A stretch of DNA of 64,000 nucleotides from an uncultured Caryophanales bacterium. Its GTDB lineage: Bacteria > Bacillota_I > Bacilli_A > RF39 > UBA660. This document shows, piece by piece, positions 44,644-52,820 of this stretch; the first letter of the stretch is position 1; the number at the start of each line of letters is the position of its first letter. Location: contig CAMOWA010000001.1 of assembly GCA_946628005.1 (NCBI GenBank), positions 62,001-126,000 of the forward strand, in the 5' to 3' direction. The translations under genes were made by a program, and so were the position numbers. Under the pieces are notes generated by a model. That model was not told where the DNA came from. It searched no databases and was given only the letters and a program-made list of their open reading frames with translations.

Positions 44644-46869
44644 TTAGTCTAAATTATATGATTTTGAATTATAATATGCAAATCCATTTTGTTTACAATA
44701 ATTGGCAATTTCTTTTTCTTTGCTTGACTTAGCACCATACTCTAATAGATATACTTTCAATCCTTTATTTTTTACTTTCTGTAAGTAATCTTTATAGTAT
44801 TTTGACTCACTCTTTGATTGAGTATGATAGGTATGATTATCAAAATTAATAACAGTGAATACTTCTTCTTGATTTACTCCATCAAATAGTCGAGAATAGC
44901 TTCCATCTTTTATTGCCTTTGAAACGAATTCATCTCCACCGTTAATTAGCATTGGTAAATTATGTGAATGGATTGAACCTAAAATAGTTTGTAATCCTTT
45001 ATATATTTTATCCTTCTTGAAATTAGCATAAACATCACAATTATCAATAAAGTATCCATCTGCTCCTTTGGCTCTTAATGATGGTTCTAGTTCATTAATA
45101 ATAAAGTTTTGGTAAGAGCTTTTACTTACATCTACCCATTTTTCATCTTCCCAGTTTTCATAGGTTCCCAAATAGTATTTTTTAAATCTCTTGTAGTATT
45201 TTCTATAATTTTCTACTGAACCAACATTCAAATATGAATAAACTTTTATTCCTTTATTATGGAGTTTTTGTATATCATTTTTAGTAAATTCTTGTAAGTC
45301 TATTACTACTAGTTTGTATTTATATAACTTACTTAGTCCACTATCATGATCTAGGCCTAAGAATACGCCATAACTAGATTCAACTGAACTATCCTTTGTT
45401 GATTGAGTAGCTACTTGTCCACTTTGTGATGGATTATTTTGTGTTGATGTATTTTTTTTCTTCCAATTTACATATAATATGACATTACAATCTTTTTTAG
45501 AGGAATCACAAAAATCAGTTGATTGATATACTTTTGTTTGGGAATAACTCTTTCCTGTTCCATCAGCTTTTGTATTCCATTCTGCTCCTTTTGGAACTTC
45601 ATAGCCATCTCTTTTTATGTTAATTCCAAATGCGTTATTATAGTTCATTAAACCAGACTCAGTTAGTTTTTCTCCTTTAAATAGTCTAGTACAATTTCTT
45701 AGTTTTTCACAATATATTATATTTCCTGTTGCTGTAACTTTTTTACCATGTTTTGAGGAAAGTTTTCCTCCGTTTGCATTATATTGAATATTTACAAAAT
45801 TCTTTCTTTCCCAATTTACGTATAATGTTACAGTACAGTCTTTTTTAGAGGAATCACAAAAATCAGTTGATTGATATACTTTTGTTTGGGAATAACTCTT
45901 TCCACTACCATCTTTCTTAGTATTCCATTCAGCATTCTTTTTGATTGTTTTTCCCCATTTTAATATATTAATAAAATCTTTATTATTTGCATCTCTTAAA
46001 CCATATTCTGATGTACTAGTACCATATGCAATCTTTTGAACTTTTTTTGAACCATTATATGTTATATACTGATTTGAACTACTAATGTTTTTTGATCTTT
46101 TTTTTGATAAATAGCCACCATTTTCATGGAATTGTATAATTGTATAATGTGTTCCTTTTTTTATTATATTAAATTTCTTTGTAGCTTTTACTCCACTAGT
46201 AAGTGTTGCGGTTATAGTAACAGTTCCTTCTTTTATTCCTTTAATTGTTCCATTTGAATTAATTGTTGCTACTTTAGTATTAGAACTTTTCCAAGAAATT
46301 TTTTCTTTTCTTAAATCTGTATTATTATATTTTAAACTTATTTTTTGTGTTTTTCCTACTAAGATATTAGTAGATGAAGCTGATATAGATATTGGAGCAC
46401 TATTATTACTCTGACTAGAATTTCCAGTTGAATACATATCTGTTCCACCTTCTAATGGATCATTTTTCCAATGAGCAAAAAGTGTAATTACTGGATATGT
46501 ATCACCTTGCATTCCTAGTATTTGTAAAATATAATCTACACTATATGTTTTATTTTGATTAAAAAAATACAACTTATTATTATCATAATTGTATGTGTAC
46601 CATTCTCTTCCTTTTACTAGTCCTGTTCCACTCTTAGAAAGTGAAAAAGAATAGGAATTAATGGTGTTAATTTTTTTTATGGTACCTGAGCTATCATATT
46701 TTGCACAATATGTACCATCTGTTTTTTGTACATAATCATCTACTATTTTAAAATTTGTATTATTGACATTTCCTCCTTCAGCACTGAAATAAACTTCAAC
46801 ATTTCTTGCGTAAACATTTGTGGAAATGAATGATATTATAAACAAAAAAGCAAGTTTTATTGTTTTCAT
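44644..46869 (-). CDS. secreted GH114-type glycosidase with Big2 and InlB-type repeats
   Basis: 741 residues. A signal peptide (1-21) is followed by an InlB-like region (~25-135, ending LFAHW) and a Big2 Ig-like domain (~160-240, WKSSNTKVATINSNGTIKG). Two further InlB-type repeats (~245-355 and 358-475) are near identical in their second half. The C-terminal GH114-like TIM-barrel (~495-741) has KLVVIDLQEF, VYSYLNVGSVENYR, KGADGYFIDNCDVY and NQEEVFTV. GH114 enzymes cleave alpha-1,4-polygalactosamine; the Asp in YFIDNCD and the Glu in QEE are candidate catalytic residues. Likely surface or biofilm polysaccharide-directed. Confidence 0.87.
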   Translation of the reverse strand: MKTIKLAFLFIISFISTNVYARNVEVYFSAEGGNVNNTNFKIVDDYVQKTDGTYCAKYDSSGTIKKINTINSYSFSLSKSGTGLVKGREWYTYNYDNNKLYFFNQNKTYSVDYILQILGMQGDTYPVITLFAHWKNDPLEGGTDMYSTGNSSQSNNSAPISISASSTNILVGKTQKISLKYNNTDLRKEKISWKSSNTKVATINSNGTIKGIKEGTVTITATLTSGVKATKKFNIIKKGTHYTIIQFHENGGYLSKKRSKNISSSNQYITYNGSKKVQKIAYGTSTSEYGLRDANNKDFINILKWGKTIKKNAEWNTKKDGSGKSYSQTKVYQSTDFCDSSKKDCTVTLYVNWERKNFVNIQYNANGGKLSSKHGKKVTATGNIIYCEKLRNCTRLFKGEKLTESGLMNYNNAFGINIKRDGYEVPKGAEWNTKADGTGKSYSQTKVYQSTDFCDSSKKDCNVILYVNWKKKNTSTQNNPSQSGQVATQSTKDSSVESSYGVFLGLDHDSGLSKLYKYKLVVIDLQEFTKNDIQKLHNKGIKVYSYLNVGSVENYRKYYKRFKKYYLGTYENWEDEKWVDVSKSSYQNFIINELEPSLRAKGADGYFIDNCDVYANFKKDKIYKGLQTILGSIHSHNLPMLINGGDEFVSKAIKDGSYSRLFDGVNQEEVFTVINFDNHTYHTQSKSESKYYKDYLQKVKNKGLKVYLLEYGAKSSKEKEIANYCKQNGFAYYNSKSYNLD
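45491..45903. repeat. two 65-bp identical direct repeats inside the GH114 gene
   Basis: 45491-45555 and 45839-45903 are identical over 65 bp. They encode the SYSQTKVYQSTDFCDSSKKD part of two InlB-type repeats, 348 bp apart. Confidence 0.95.
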
Positions 46870-47098
46870 TTATTTACCCTCCTATAATAATTATCCTATA
46901 ATTTTTTAATCTGTCAATTATTTTTTATGAATTATCTACTAATCCTATTTTATTTGCTTTGTATCCTTTCACCCTTGCTATTAGAGGATACCATCATTAT
47001 TTAAATGCTAATTCTATTTCCCATTTTATGTTCTTCTAATTTCTTTCCGTTACGAGAAAATATATATAGGACAATACTACTACTATGCTCTTTCCTTT

Positions 47099-48307
47099 CT
47101 AGGTTAAATTATAAGACTTTGCATTGTAATAAGAAAAATTGTTTTCCTCACAGTATTTTTTTATTTCATTTTCTTTATTCTTACTTGCTCCATATTCTAA
47201 TAAGTATACTTTTAGATTTTTACTTTTTACTTTTGATAAATAGTCTTTATAATACTTTGTATCATCACTATCTTGATTGTGATACGTATGATTGTCAAAA
47301 TTTATAACGGTAAATACTTCTTCTTGATTTACTCCATCAAATAAATTATTATAACTTCCATCTTTAATAGCTTTTGTAACAAATACATCTCCACCATTTA
47401 TTAACATTGGTAAATTGTGAGAATGAACTGCTTTTAATATGGTTTGTAATCCTTTATATATTTTATCTTTTTTAAAATTAGCATAAACATCACAATTATC
47501 TATAAAATATCCATCTGCTCCTTTTTGTCTTAATGATGGTTCTAATTCATTAATTATAAAATTTTGATAAGATTTTTGACTTACATCTACCCATTTTTCA
47601 TCTTCCCAATTTTCGTAAGTTCCTAAATAATAACTTTTAAATTTGTTATAGTAACTTCTATAGTTTTCAACGGATCCTACATTTAAATAGGAGTAAACTT
47701 TAATTCCTTTACTGTGTAGTTTTTCTATATCACTTTTTGTAAATTCTTGTAGGTCTATTACTACTAATTTGTATTTATATAGCTTGCTTAATCCGCTATC
47801 ATGATCTAATCCTAAGAAAACTCCATAACTTGTTTCTACTGAGCTATCTTTTTCATTATTATTACCACTACTACTTTTATTACTCGTTCCTTTTTCGTAT
47901 TCGTCTCCGTTATTAATTATATTTTTTTTCTTTTCTTCAGTTGGACTAAGATACTTCGGGCTTGATGAAAAACCAGTCATTTTAGCGTTTTTCCAACATA
48001 CTAGAAAATTAAATTCTTCACTATCTGTTGTATTAGAACTAGAAAGATTTATTACTACATTTATAATAATAGGAATAAAAAATATAATTATAGCTGCTAG
48101 AACACTATTTAATATATTTTTAGGTACTTTCTTTTCATCTGGATTATTTACTAACTGTATTAATTTAATTGTTAGACTAAGGATTAATAATATAGGAACT
48201 ATTATACATATTAAATTAATTATTCCTTTAGCAATTGCTATAAAATTAGACATAATACTGGATTGACAACCGGAGTAAGATAATATATTGATAAAAAAAC
48301 TATTCAT
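47099..48307 (-). CDS. membrane-anchored GH114-type glycosidase, paralogue
   Basis: 402 residues. The N-terminal ~95 residues have two membrane helices (about 23-50 and 66-88), laid out like pilin/VirB2-type hairpins. A Ser/Asn/Lys-rich linker follows (~115-160), then a GH114 domain (~165-402) very similar residue by residue to the one in the neighbouring gene (GVFLGLDHDSGLSKLYKYKL, GADGYFIDNCDVYANFKKDK). The catalytic stretches match. The two genes share a recent duplication of the enzyme domain but have different anchors. Confidence 0.83.
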   Translation of the reverse strand: MNSFFINILSYSGCQSSIMSNFIAIAKGIINLICIIVPILLILSLTIKLIQLVNNPDEKKVPKNILNSVLAAIIIFFIPIIINVVINLSSSNTTDSEEFNFLVCWKNAKMTGFSSSPKYLSPTEEKKKNIINNGDEYEKGTSNKSSSGNNNEKDSSVETSYGVFLGLDHDSGLSKLYKYKLVVIDLQEFTKSDIEKLHSKGIKVYSYLNVGSVENYRSYYNKFKSYYLGTYENWEDEKWVDVSQKSYQNFIINELEPSLRQKGADGYFIDNCDVYANFKKDKIYKGLQTILKAVHSHNLPMLINGGDVFVTKAIKDGSYNNLFDGVNQEEVFTVINFDNHTYHNQDSDDTKYYKDYLSKVKSKNLKVYLLEYGASKNKENEIKKYCEENNFSYYNAKSYNLT

Positions 48308-48389
48308 AATAATCCTCCTAGAAGGTAATTATTCTATTTCTTGATATTATTATATAATTTTTTTTTATTTTATACAAATAAAAAGAAAA

Positions 48390-48704
48390 TCATTGTGATT
48401 GTTCTTCATCTTGATTTTCTTTTAATTTTTTCTCAAGATAATCAATTATTGGATTTAGATTATCTGGAATACCATATTCATTGATAGCTTCTTCAAGAAA
48501 TATATTTAAAACATTTGTTGTTTCTTCTTTATCTTGTGGTCTTAGAACCATTAATTTTTCATTTTCATTTTTATATTTATAAATGTCATATATTTTTTCT
48601 TCTTCAAAAAATACACATATATAATTATTTTTATTATAATTAGTATGAAAACATACTATTGCTTGTTTTCCTCTAATTTCAATTATATCTCCAATATTTA
48701 ACAT
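48390..48704 (-). CDS. small DUF4176-like protein
   Basis: 104 residues starting MLNIGDIIEIRGKQAIVCFH, a beta-rich start that resembles the LPIGSIVxLKG opening of DUF4176 proteins found with T7SS genes. A helical tail ends in a Glu/Gln-rich stretch. Its ATG overlaps the stop of the gene before it. It may be part of the immunity or accessory set for the 453-residue effector. Confidence 0.6.
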   Translation of the reverse strand: MLNIGDIIEIRGKQAIVCFHTNYNKNNYICVFFEEEKIYDIYKYKNENEKLMVLRPQDKEETTNVLNIFLEEAINEYGIPDNLNPIIDYLEKKLKENQDEEQSQ

Positions 48705-49084
48705 TATAGACTTTTTCCTCCTTGGTCTCCATAAGTTTGTTCGTATTTTTCTTTGTAACTTGTTGCAGCGTCTATTATTTCTTGTTTTGTTTTATTTTCA
48801 AAAAAACTATCATCCAATATACTTTTATTTATTCTTAATCGGGTTAATGTAGCCATCAATACTGGAATATTTAGTGTCAAAGCTACTGATAGCATACATG
48901 GCATAGCAATTGGTTGTCCTTGCATTGCCCCTATTGCACCTATAGAAAGAGGTATAGCTGTAGCTAGTCCAGCTCTTAGCATTTCAGCTTTTGCCCGCGC
49001 CTGATCTGCTTTATCTCCCACTGTATTTTTCATTATTATTTTTGCCTCTTCATATGTTATGTTATTTTTTTGATTTTCGTTCAT
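48704..49084 (-). CDS. two-helix membrane protein, candidate immunity protein
   Basis: 126 residues. Helical N-terminus, then two adjacent hydrophobic segments (~45-63 and 66-83: AIPLSIGAIGAMQGQPIAM, LSVALTLNIPVLMATL), then a charged helical C-terminus. Unrecognised. It directly follows the toxin-like effector gene, the usual place for an immunity gene. The hydrophobic segments could place it in the membrane. Confidence 0.55.
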   Translation of the reverse strand: MNENQKNNITYEEAKIIMKNTVGDKADQARAKAEMLRAGLATAIPLSIGAIGAMQGQPIAMPCMLSVALTLNIPVLMATLTRLRINKSILDDSFFENKTKQEIIDAATSYKEKYEQTYGDQGGKSL

Positions 49085-49107
49085 TTATATACTCCTTCTC
49101 TTAAAAT

Positions 49108-50469
49108 TTATTCTAGACTTGCGATATATTCATTTAAATCAAAACCTTTTAGTTTTAGTTTTTTATATACTTCTATTTTAGAATCTGTGAAAGAATTATC
49201 TGGATCTATTTCTGCAGCATTTTCTAAGTTATCAAATGATTCTACTATTTTTTCTCTTTCTTCTTTTGTTTTTGCATTTTTTATTTTATCAAGATATTGA
49301 TTAAATGCGTCTCTATCTTGTTGTGATGTGTTCTTTTTTACATCTTCGCAAACATCTTCCCAGTCCTTATAAAGTCTCTTCTTATAATATTCTTCTGTAC
49401 ATGGTTCTCCTTTAACTTCGTAGTGTCTATTTGTTTTGTAATTATCTATATAAACATCATATGTTCCATCTTTACCACTTCCATTTCTTGGAACAGCAAT
49501 TTCAATTTTTTGGTCATTTGGGTTTTCTAGTTTATCAGCATAGTAATATGTACCATTTTTTCTTTGATATGCAGTGAAGTTATCTATTATATTATCTCCA
49601 GTTATATAGTCCCCCAAAGTATCTACAGCTTTTGATACTGCCATCGATCCTACTGCAGCAATTCCAACTGCTACTATTTCTGGGGTGGCGGCTACACTTA
49701 GTCCTGCTGCACTTAATATCATCAATGCTCCACCATCGCATAGTGCTTGCCAAGTCGCGTAACTAGTTGCTCCTGATATGATTTCTTTTGTCAATCTAAT
49801 CCAATCTTCATCACTCCAATCCCCTTTATCCTCAACAGCATATTTTAATCCTTCATAAACTGCAACAAGAATAGTTCCAGTTGCCGTATTTATCCATGGC
49901 ATAACTGCTTTAGGATCATTTTTTATTCCTAATTCTTCTGCAATTTTTCTTGTTGAATCACCAACAACATAATCACCATCTTCATATTTTTGATCTGTTC
50001 CATAAGCTAATAAAAAAGCCAATCCTTTAAAGGCTGAGAATCTCTCAAAACTATTTACAAAACCTTGGGCTAACCAAAACATATTGTAATCTGTGGTTCC
50101 TTGCAATAATGAGTTTAAAAAATTTGTTTTTTCTTCATCGGACATTACAAAATCTGTGATACTTGCTGTTGCAAAAGCTAAGCCTGCAATTATTTTAGTA
50201 ACTTTACTTTGATATATATCCACTAACGCATTTGTATTAGCTAATTCATTACTATAGTCATCGTCAATTTTTGTTACTTTATTTTTTTTTAATGAATCAA
50301 GTTGATTTAAAACTGGGATAATTTGATTTGAAATATATTGTGAATTTGTTAAAATATCATTTAATTCAGTTGCACTTTTTTCAAGAAGATCTATTATTTC
50401 ATCATTGTTTTTTGCTAAGTCTGCTAGACTTTTTGCATATATTTCACTATTTGGTGCTGGATCTGCCAT
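49108..50469 (-). CDS. large T7SS-type effector, possible polymorphic toxin
   Basis: 453 residues without a Sec signal. The N-terminal ~115 residues form a helical LXG/WXG-like region (SLADLAKNNDEIIDLLEKSA). The middle, Ala/Gly-rich and hydrophobic (~215-290, LMILSAAGLSVAATPEIVAV), is like effector transition regions. The C-terminal ~150 residues are a soluble alpha/beta domain with no family that I recognise (TYDVYIDNYKTNRHYEVKGE). It is preceded by a coiled-coil chaperone-like gene and three DUF4176 genes, and followed by two small genes. Activity unknown. Confidence 0.65.
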   Translation of the reverse strand: MADPAPNSEIYAKSLADLAKNNDEIIDLLEKSATELNDILTNSQYISNQIIPVLNQLDSLKKNKVTKIDDDYSNELANTNALVDIYQSKVTKIIAGLAFATASITDFVMSDEEKTNFLNSLLQGTTDYNMFWLAQGFVNSFERFSAFKGLAFLLAYGTDQKYEDGDYVVGDSTRKIAEELGIKNDPKAVMPWINTATGTILVAVYEGLKYAVEDKGDWSDEDWIRLTKEIISGATSYATWQALCDGGALMILSAAGLSVAATPEIVAVGIAAVGSMAVSKAVDTLGDYITGDNIIDNFTAYQRKNGTYYYADKLENPNDQKIEIAVPRNGSGKDGTYDVYIDNYKTNRHYEVKGEPCTEEYYKKRLYKDWEDVCEDVKKNTSQQDRDAFNQYLDKIKNAKTKEEREKIVESFDNLENAAEIDPDNSFTDSKIEVYKKLKLKGFDLNEYIASLE

Positions 50470-50484
50470 ATTATTATCTCCTAT

Positions 50485-50922
50485 CTAATAACTATTATAT
50501 TCTCTTAATGCATTTATTCTATCTATAATTCCATTTAGTTCGTTGTTTAATCTTTCTATTTCTTTTGCATCGGTTTCTTTTATTTCATCAATTTCTATTA
50601 ACATATTATTTAGTTTGATCATAAAATCATTATTCTCTTTTTGCAATGGCTCTTTTTTTAAATTTACTTCATCTTTAAAGTCAAAAAGTGCATCAAGTCC
50701 AGGATACTTTTGTTCATCCTTATACTTCGCAGTAGAATTAATACTTGCTGAAAAGCACTCTAACGTATAGTCGCTATTTTCAGCAATGGAATAGATTCTT
50801 GCTAATTCATCTTCACAAGTTGTTAATGTTAAATAATCATTTCTGTATATATCCAACTCTGATTCAATTCTAACTTTTTCTTTATTCAATTTTTCTATTT
50901 CTTCAGCAATTGAATTATTCAT
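50485..50922 (-). CDS. coiled-coil T7SS chaperone/targeting-like protein
   Basis: 145 residues, helical throughout, with coiled coils at both ends (EEIEKLNKEKVRIESELDIY; EIERLNNELNGIIDRINALR). Such DUF5082-like helical proteins lie before LXG effectors and act as export partners. It is 15 bp upstream of the effector gene. Family match is by shape and place only. Confidence 0.6.
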   Translation of the reverse strand: MNNSIAEEIEKLNKEKVRIESELDIYRNDYLTLTTCEDELARIYSIAENSDYTLECFSASINSTAKYKDEQKYPGLDALFDFKDEVNLKKEPLQKENNDFMIKLNNMLIEIDEIKETDAKEIERLNNELNGIIDRINALREYNSY

Positions 50923-50938
50923 ATCTTATCTTTTCCTC

Positions 50939-51148
50939 CTAATTAATGTTTCCTAGATGCCAAAGCAATATTACTGATTCATCATTTGCATATACAAAGT
51001 CTTGTTCTTTTATAAAACCATATGGATATACTGTACACATATAATCATAAATCTTATTATCTTTTTTGATATCTTTTCCAATAATCATAAATTTATCTTT
51101 ATTTCCTTTAAACTCTATAATTGATCCAATTGGTAATTTTTTAGTCAT
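50939..51148 (-). CDS. DUF4176 protein (third of three in tandem)
   Basis: 69 residues: KKLPIGSIIEFKGNKDKFMI, then YDYMCTVYPYGFIKEQD, ending SVILLWHLGN. The LPIGSxxxxKG...YDY..C.YP.G pattern matches DUF4176, small beta-rich proteins found with T7SS genes. Overlaps its upstream paralogue by 8 bp. Confidence 0.82.
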   Translation of the reverse strand: MTKKLPIGSIIEFKGNKDKFMIIGKDIKKDNKIYDYMCTVYPYGFIKEQDFVYANDESVILLWHLGNIN

Positions 51149-51392
51149 TTTCCTTCTCCAATGTATTTTTAAATTCTACAAATTGGTTATCCTGAAAACC
51201 AATAAATTTTACTCTTTCTATTTTATCTTTTTTAATAAGTATGGCATTTTCACTTAATCCTTCTGGATACTTACAACAAGCATAATCATAATGTTCATTA
51301 TTAAGAATAGAATCTTTTTTCATATAAGCACATATCATTAAATCGATTCCGTCTACTCGAATAATACTTCCTATTGGTAATAAATCAATCAT
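51141..51392 (-). CDS. DUF4176 protein (second of three in tandem)
   Basis: 83 residues: LLPIGSIIRVDGIDLMICAY, then YDYACCKYPEGLSENAI and RVKFIGFQDNQFVEF. Same pattern as its neighbours. It overlaps both flanking DUF4176 genes by 8 bp, so translation is coupled. Confidence 0.85.
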   Translation of the reverse strand: MIDLLPIGSIIRVDGIDLMICAYMKKDSILNNEHYDYACCKYPEGLSENAILIKKDKIERVKFIGFQDNQFVEFKNTLEKEND

Positions 51393-51759
51393 TTTTACTT
51401 TGTCCTTTCTTATATTTTTCTATTATTTCGTTAAATATATTATTTAATTCATTATTATCATTTTTATCTTTTCTTTGTTTTATTTTATTTAGTATTTCAT
51501 TATGTATTTTTTCAAATAAGTCAAAATTTCTATCACTAAAACCAATATAAAATATATTTATAATATCATCTTTTTTTATATAAAAATAATCTTCATTGCA
51601 TACTAATTTTTCCTTTGTCTTATTTAGACCATTCGGTGAACACCCTATATAATCATATTGTTCTGTATCATTAGGTAGACTAGGATTATATCCAATAATC
51701 ATAGTTTTTTTATTACCTTTTAACTCTACAATACTACCTATTGGAATTAAATCGATCAT
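51385..51759 (-). CDS. DUF4176 protein (first of three in tandem)
   Basis: 124 residues: MIDLIPIGSIVELKGNKKTM, YDYIGCSPNGLNKTKEK, IFYIGFSDRNFDLFEKI, with an extra Lys/Asn-rich helical tail. ATG at 51759 has GAGGTGA five bases upstream; the longer open frame to 51795 lacks such a site. First gene of block A. Confidence 0.85.
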   Translation of the reverse strand: MIDLIPIGSIVELKGNKKTMIIGYNPSLPNDTEQYDYIGCSPNGLNKTKEKLVCNEDYFYIKKDDIINIFYIGFSDRNFDLFEKIHNEILNKIKQRKDKNDNNELNNIFNEIIEKYKKGQSKND

Positions 51760-51937
51760 AATCTCACCTCTATTATCTATAAGTAAACATAACAATATTG
51801 ACTTAATTTGTCAATTTTCTTATTAAGATTTTACACTTTTTTTATTATTTTTTTTATTATTTTTTTATTTTTGTTGGGTGTTTTTTTTATTAATGATAAA
51901 ATAAATTTAAGATACATTTTTAGATGGAGGTTTATTT

Positions 51938-52780
51938 ATGGATGATTATAATGTTGGAGATTATCAAATATTTGATGAAGCTGGTAGTACAATTAATAAA
52001 TTAAATACTGAATTGGATACTAGTAAAGCTTCTATTTCAGATTGTAAAACTAGACTTACTGATAGTAGTGTATTTATGGGACCTATTGCTGATGAATGTT
52101 CAGATACTTTTCTAAAAATAGATAAGTCTATTTCTGACTTAATGACTAATTTTAAAACAATTGAAAACTATTTAGCAGAAGTATCTTCAAATTATAAAGC
52201 TGGAGATGTTAATGCAGCAAAGTTTTTACTTATGGGTGCTGATGGAATGCTTAAGGTTGGTAGTACTCAAACGTATGCTTCAGAAAAAGACATCCCTAAA
52301 GTATCTGTTGAACAGATTACATCATGTAATAGTGTTCAAGAATATTTAGATTTAGTAATGCCTATATATACTTTTTATTGCCAAAAATATGGTATTAAAT
52401 ATCCTGGTGCTCTAGCCCTACAACCTGTTCATGAATGTCATGCTCCTAAAGGATTAACTCAGCCTGTTGCTCTTAAAGATAATAACTTAGGAGGATTAAA
52501 ATATTTTTCTTCCTTACCTAATGCAACCCCAGGAACTTATCCATCTGATGGAACTGGAGGACAATATTCTCATTTTAATAATATAACAGAATATATAAAA
52601 GCACATTGTTGGAATATTGGTCATGAAGGTAGCTTATATCAAGAGGCTTTATCAAAGGACAATGTAAATGATTTTACTCATGCTATGGTTAAAAAGTGGG
52701 TTGGTCCTTGGGGAGATTATGATTCAGATATTGTTAAAGAATATGCTGAGTATGGATTAGACAAATATGAATTAGCTTAA
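51938..52780 (+). CDS. T7SS-type secreted glucosaminidase (GH73-like)
   Basis: 280 residues. The N-terminal helical hairpin (1-100) is WXG-like, with FMG (46-48) in place of WxG, and has no signal peptide. The C-terminal domain (~130-275) matches GH73: GALALQPVHECHAPKGLTQP with a candidate catalytic Glu, KDNNLGGLKYF, HFNNITEYIKAHCWNIGHEG and GPWGDYDSDIVKEY. Likely cuts peptidoglycan glycan strands. It is divergent from block A with its own ribosome site (GGAGG) and terminator. Together with the CHAP protein it provides glycan- and peptide-cutting activity. Confidence 0.83.
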   Translation: MDDYNVGDYQIFDEAGSTINKLNTELDTSKASISDCKTRLTDSSVFMGPIADECSDTFLKIDKSISDLMTNFKTIENYLAEVSSNYKAGDVNAAKFLLMGADGMLKVGSTQTYASEKDIPKVSVEQITSCNSVQEYLDLVMPIYTFYCQKYGIKYPGALALQPVHECHAPKGLTQPVALKDNNLGGLKYFSSLPNATPGTYPSDGTGGQYSHFNNITEYIKAHCWNIGHEGSLYQEALSKDNVNDFTHAMVKKWVGPWGDYDSDIVKEYAEYGLDKYELA

Positions 52781-52781
52781 G

Positions 52782-52805
52782 AGTCATTTTAAATGACTTT
52801 TTTTT
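52782..52805 (+). terminator. intrinsic terminator after the GH73-like gene
   Basis: AGTCATTT / AAATGACT stem followed by T8 on the plus strand; it also lies after the valS stop on the other strand. Confidence 0.88.
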
Positions 52806-52820
52806 ATGAAAAAAGAAGGG

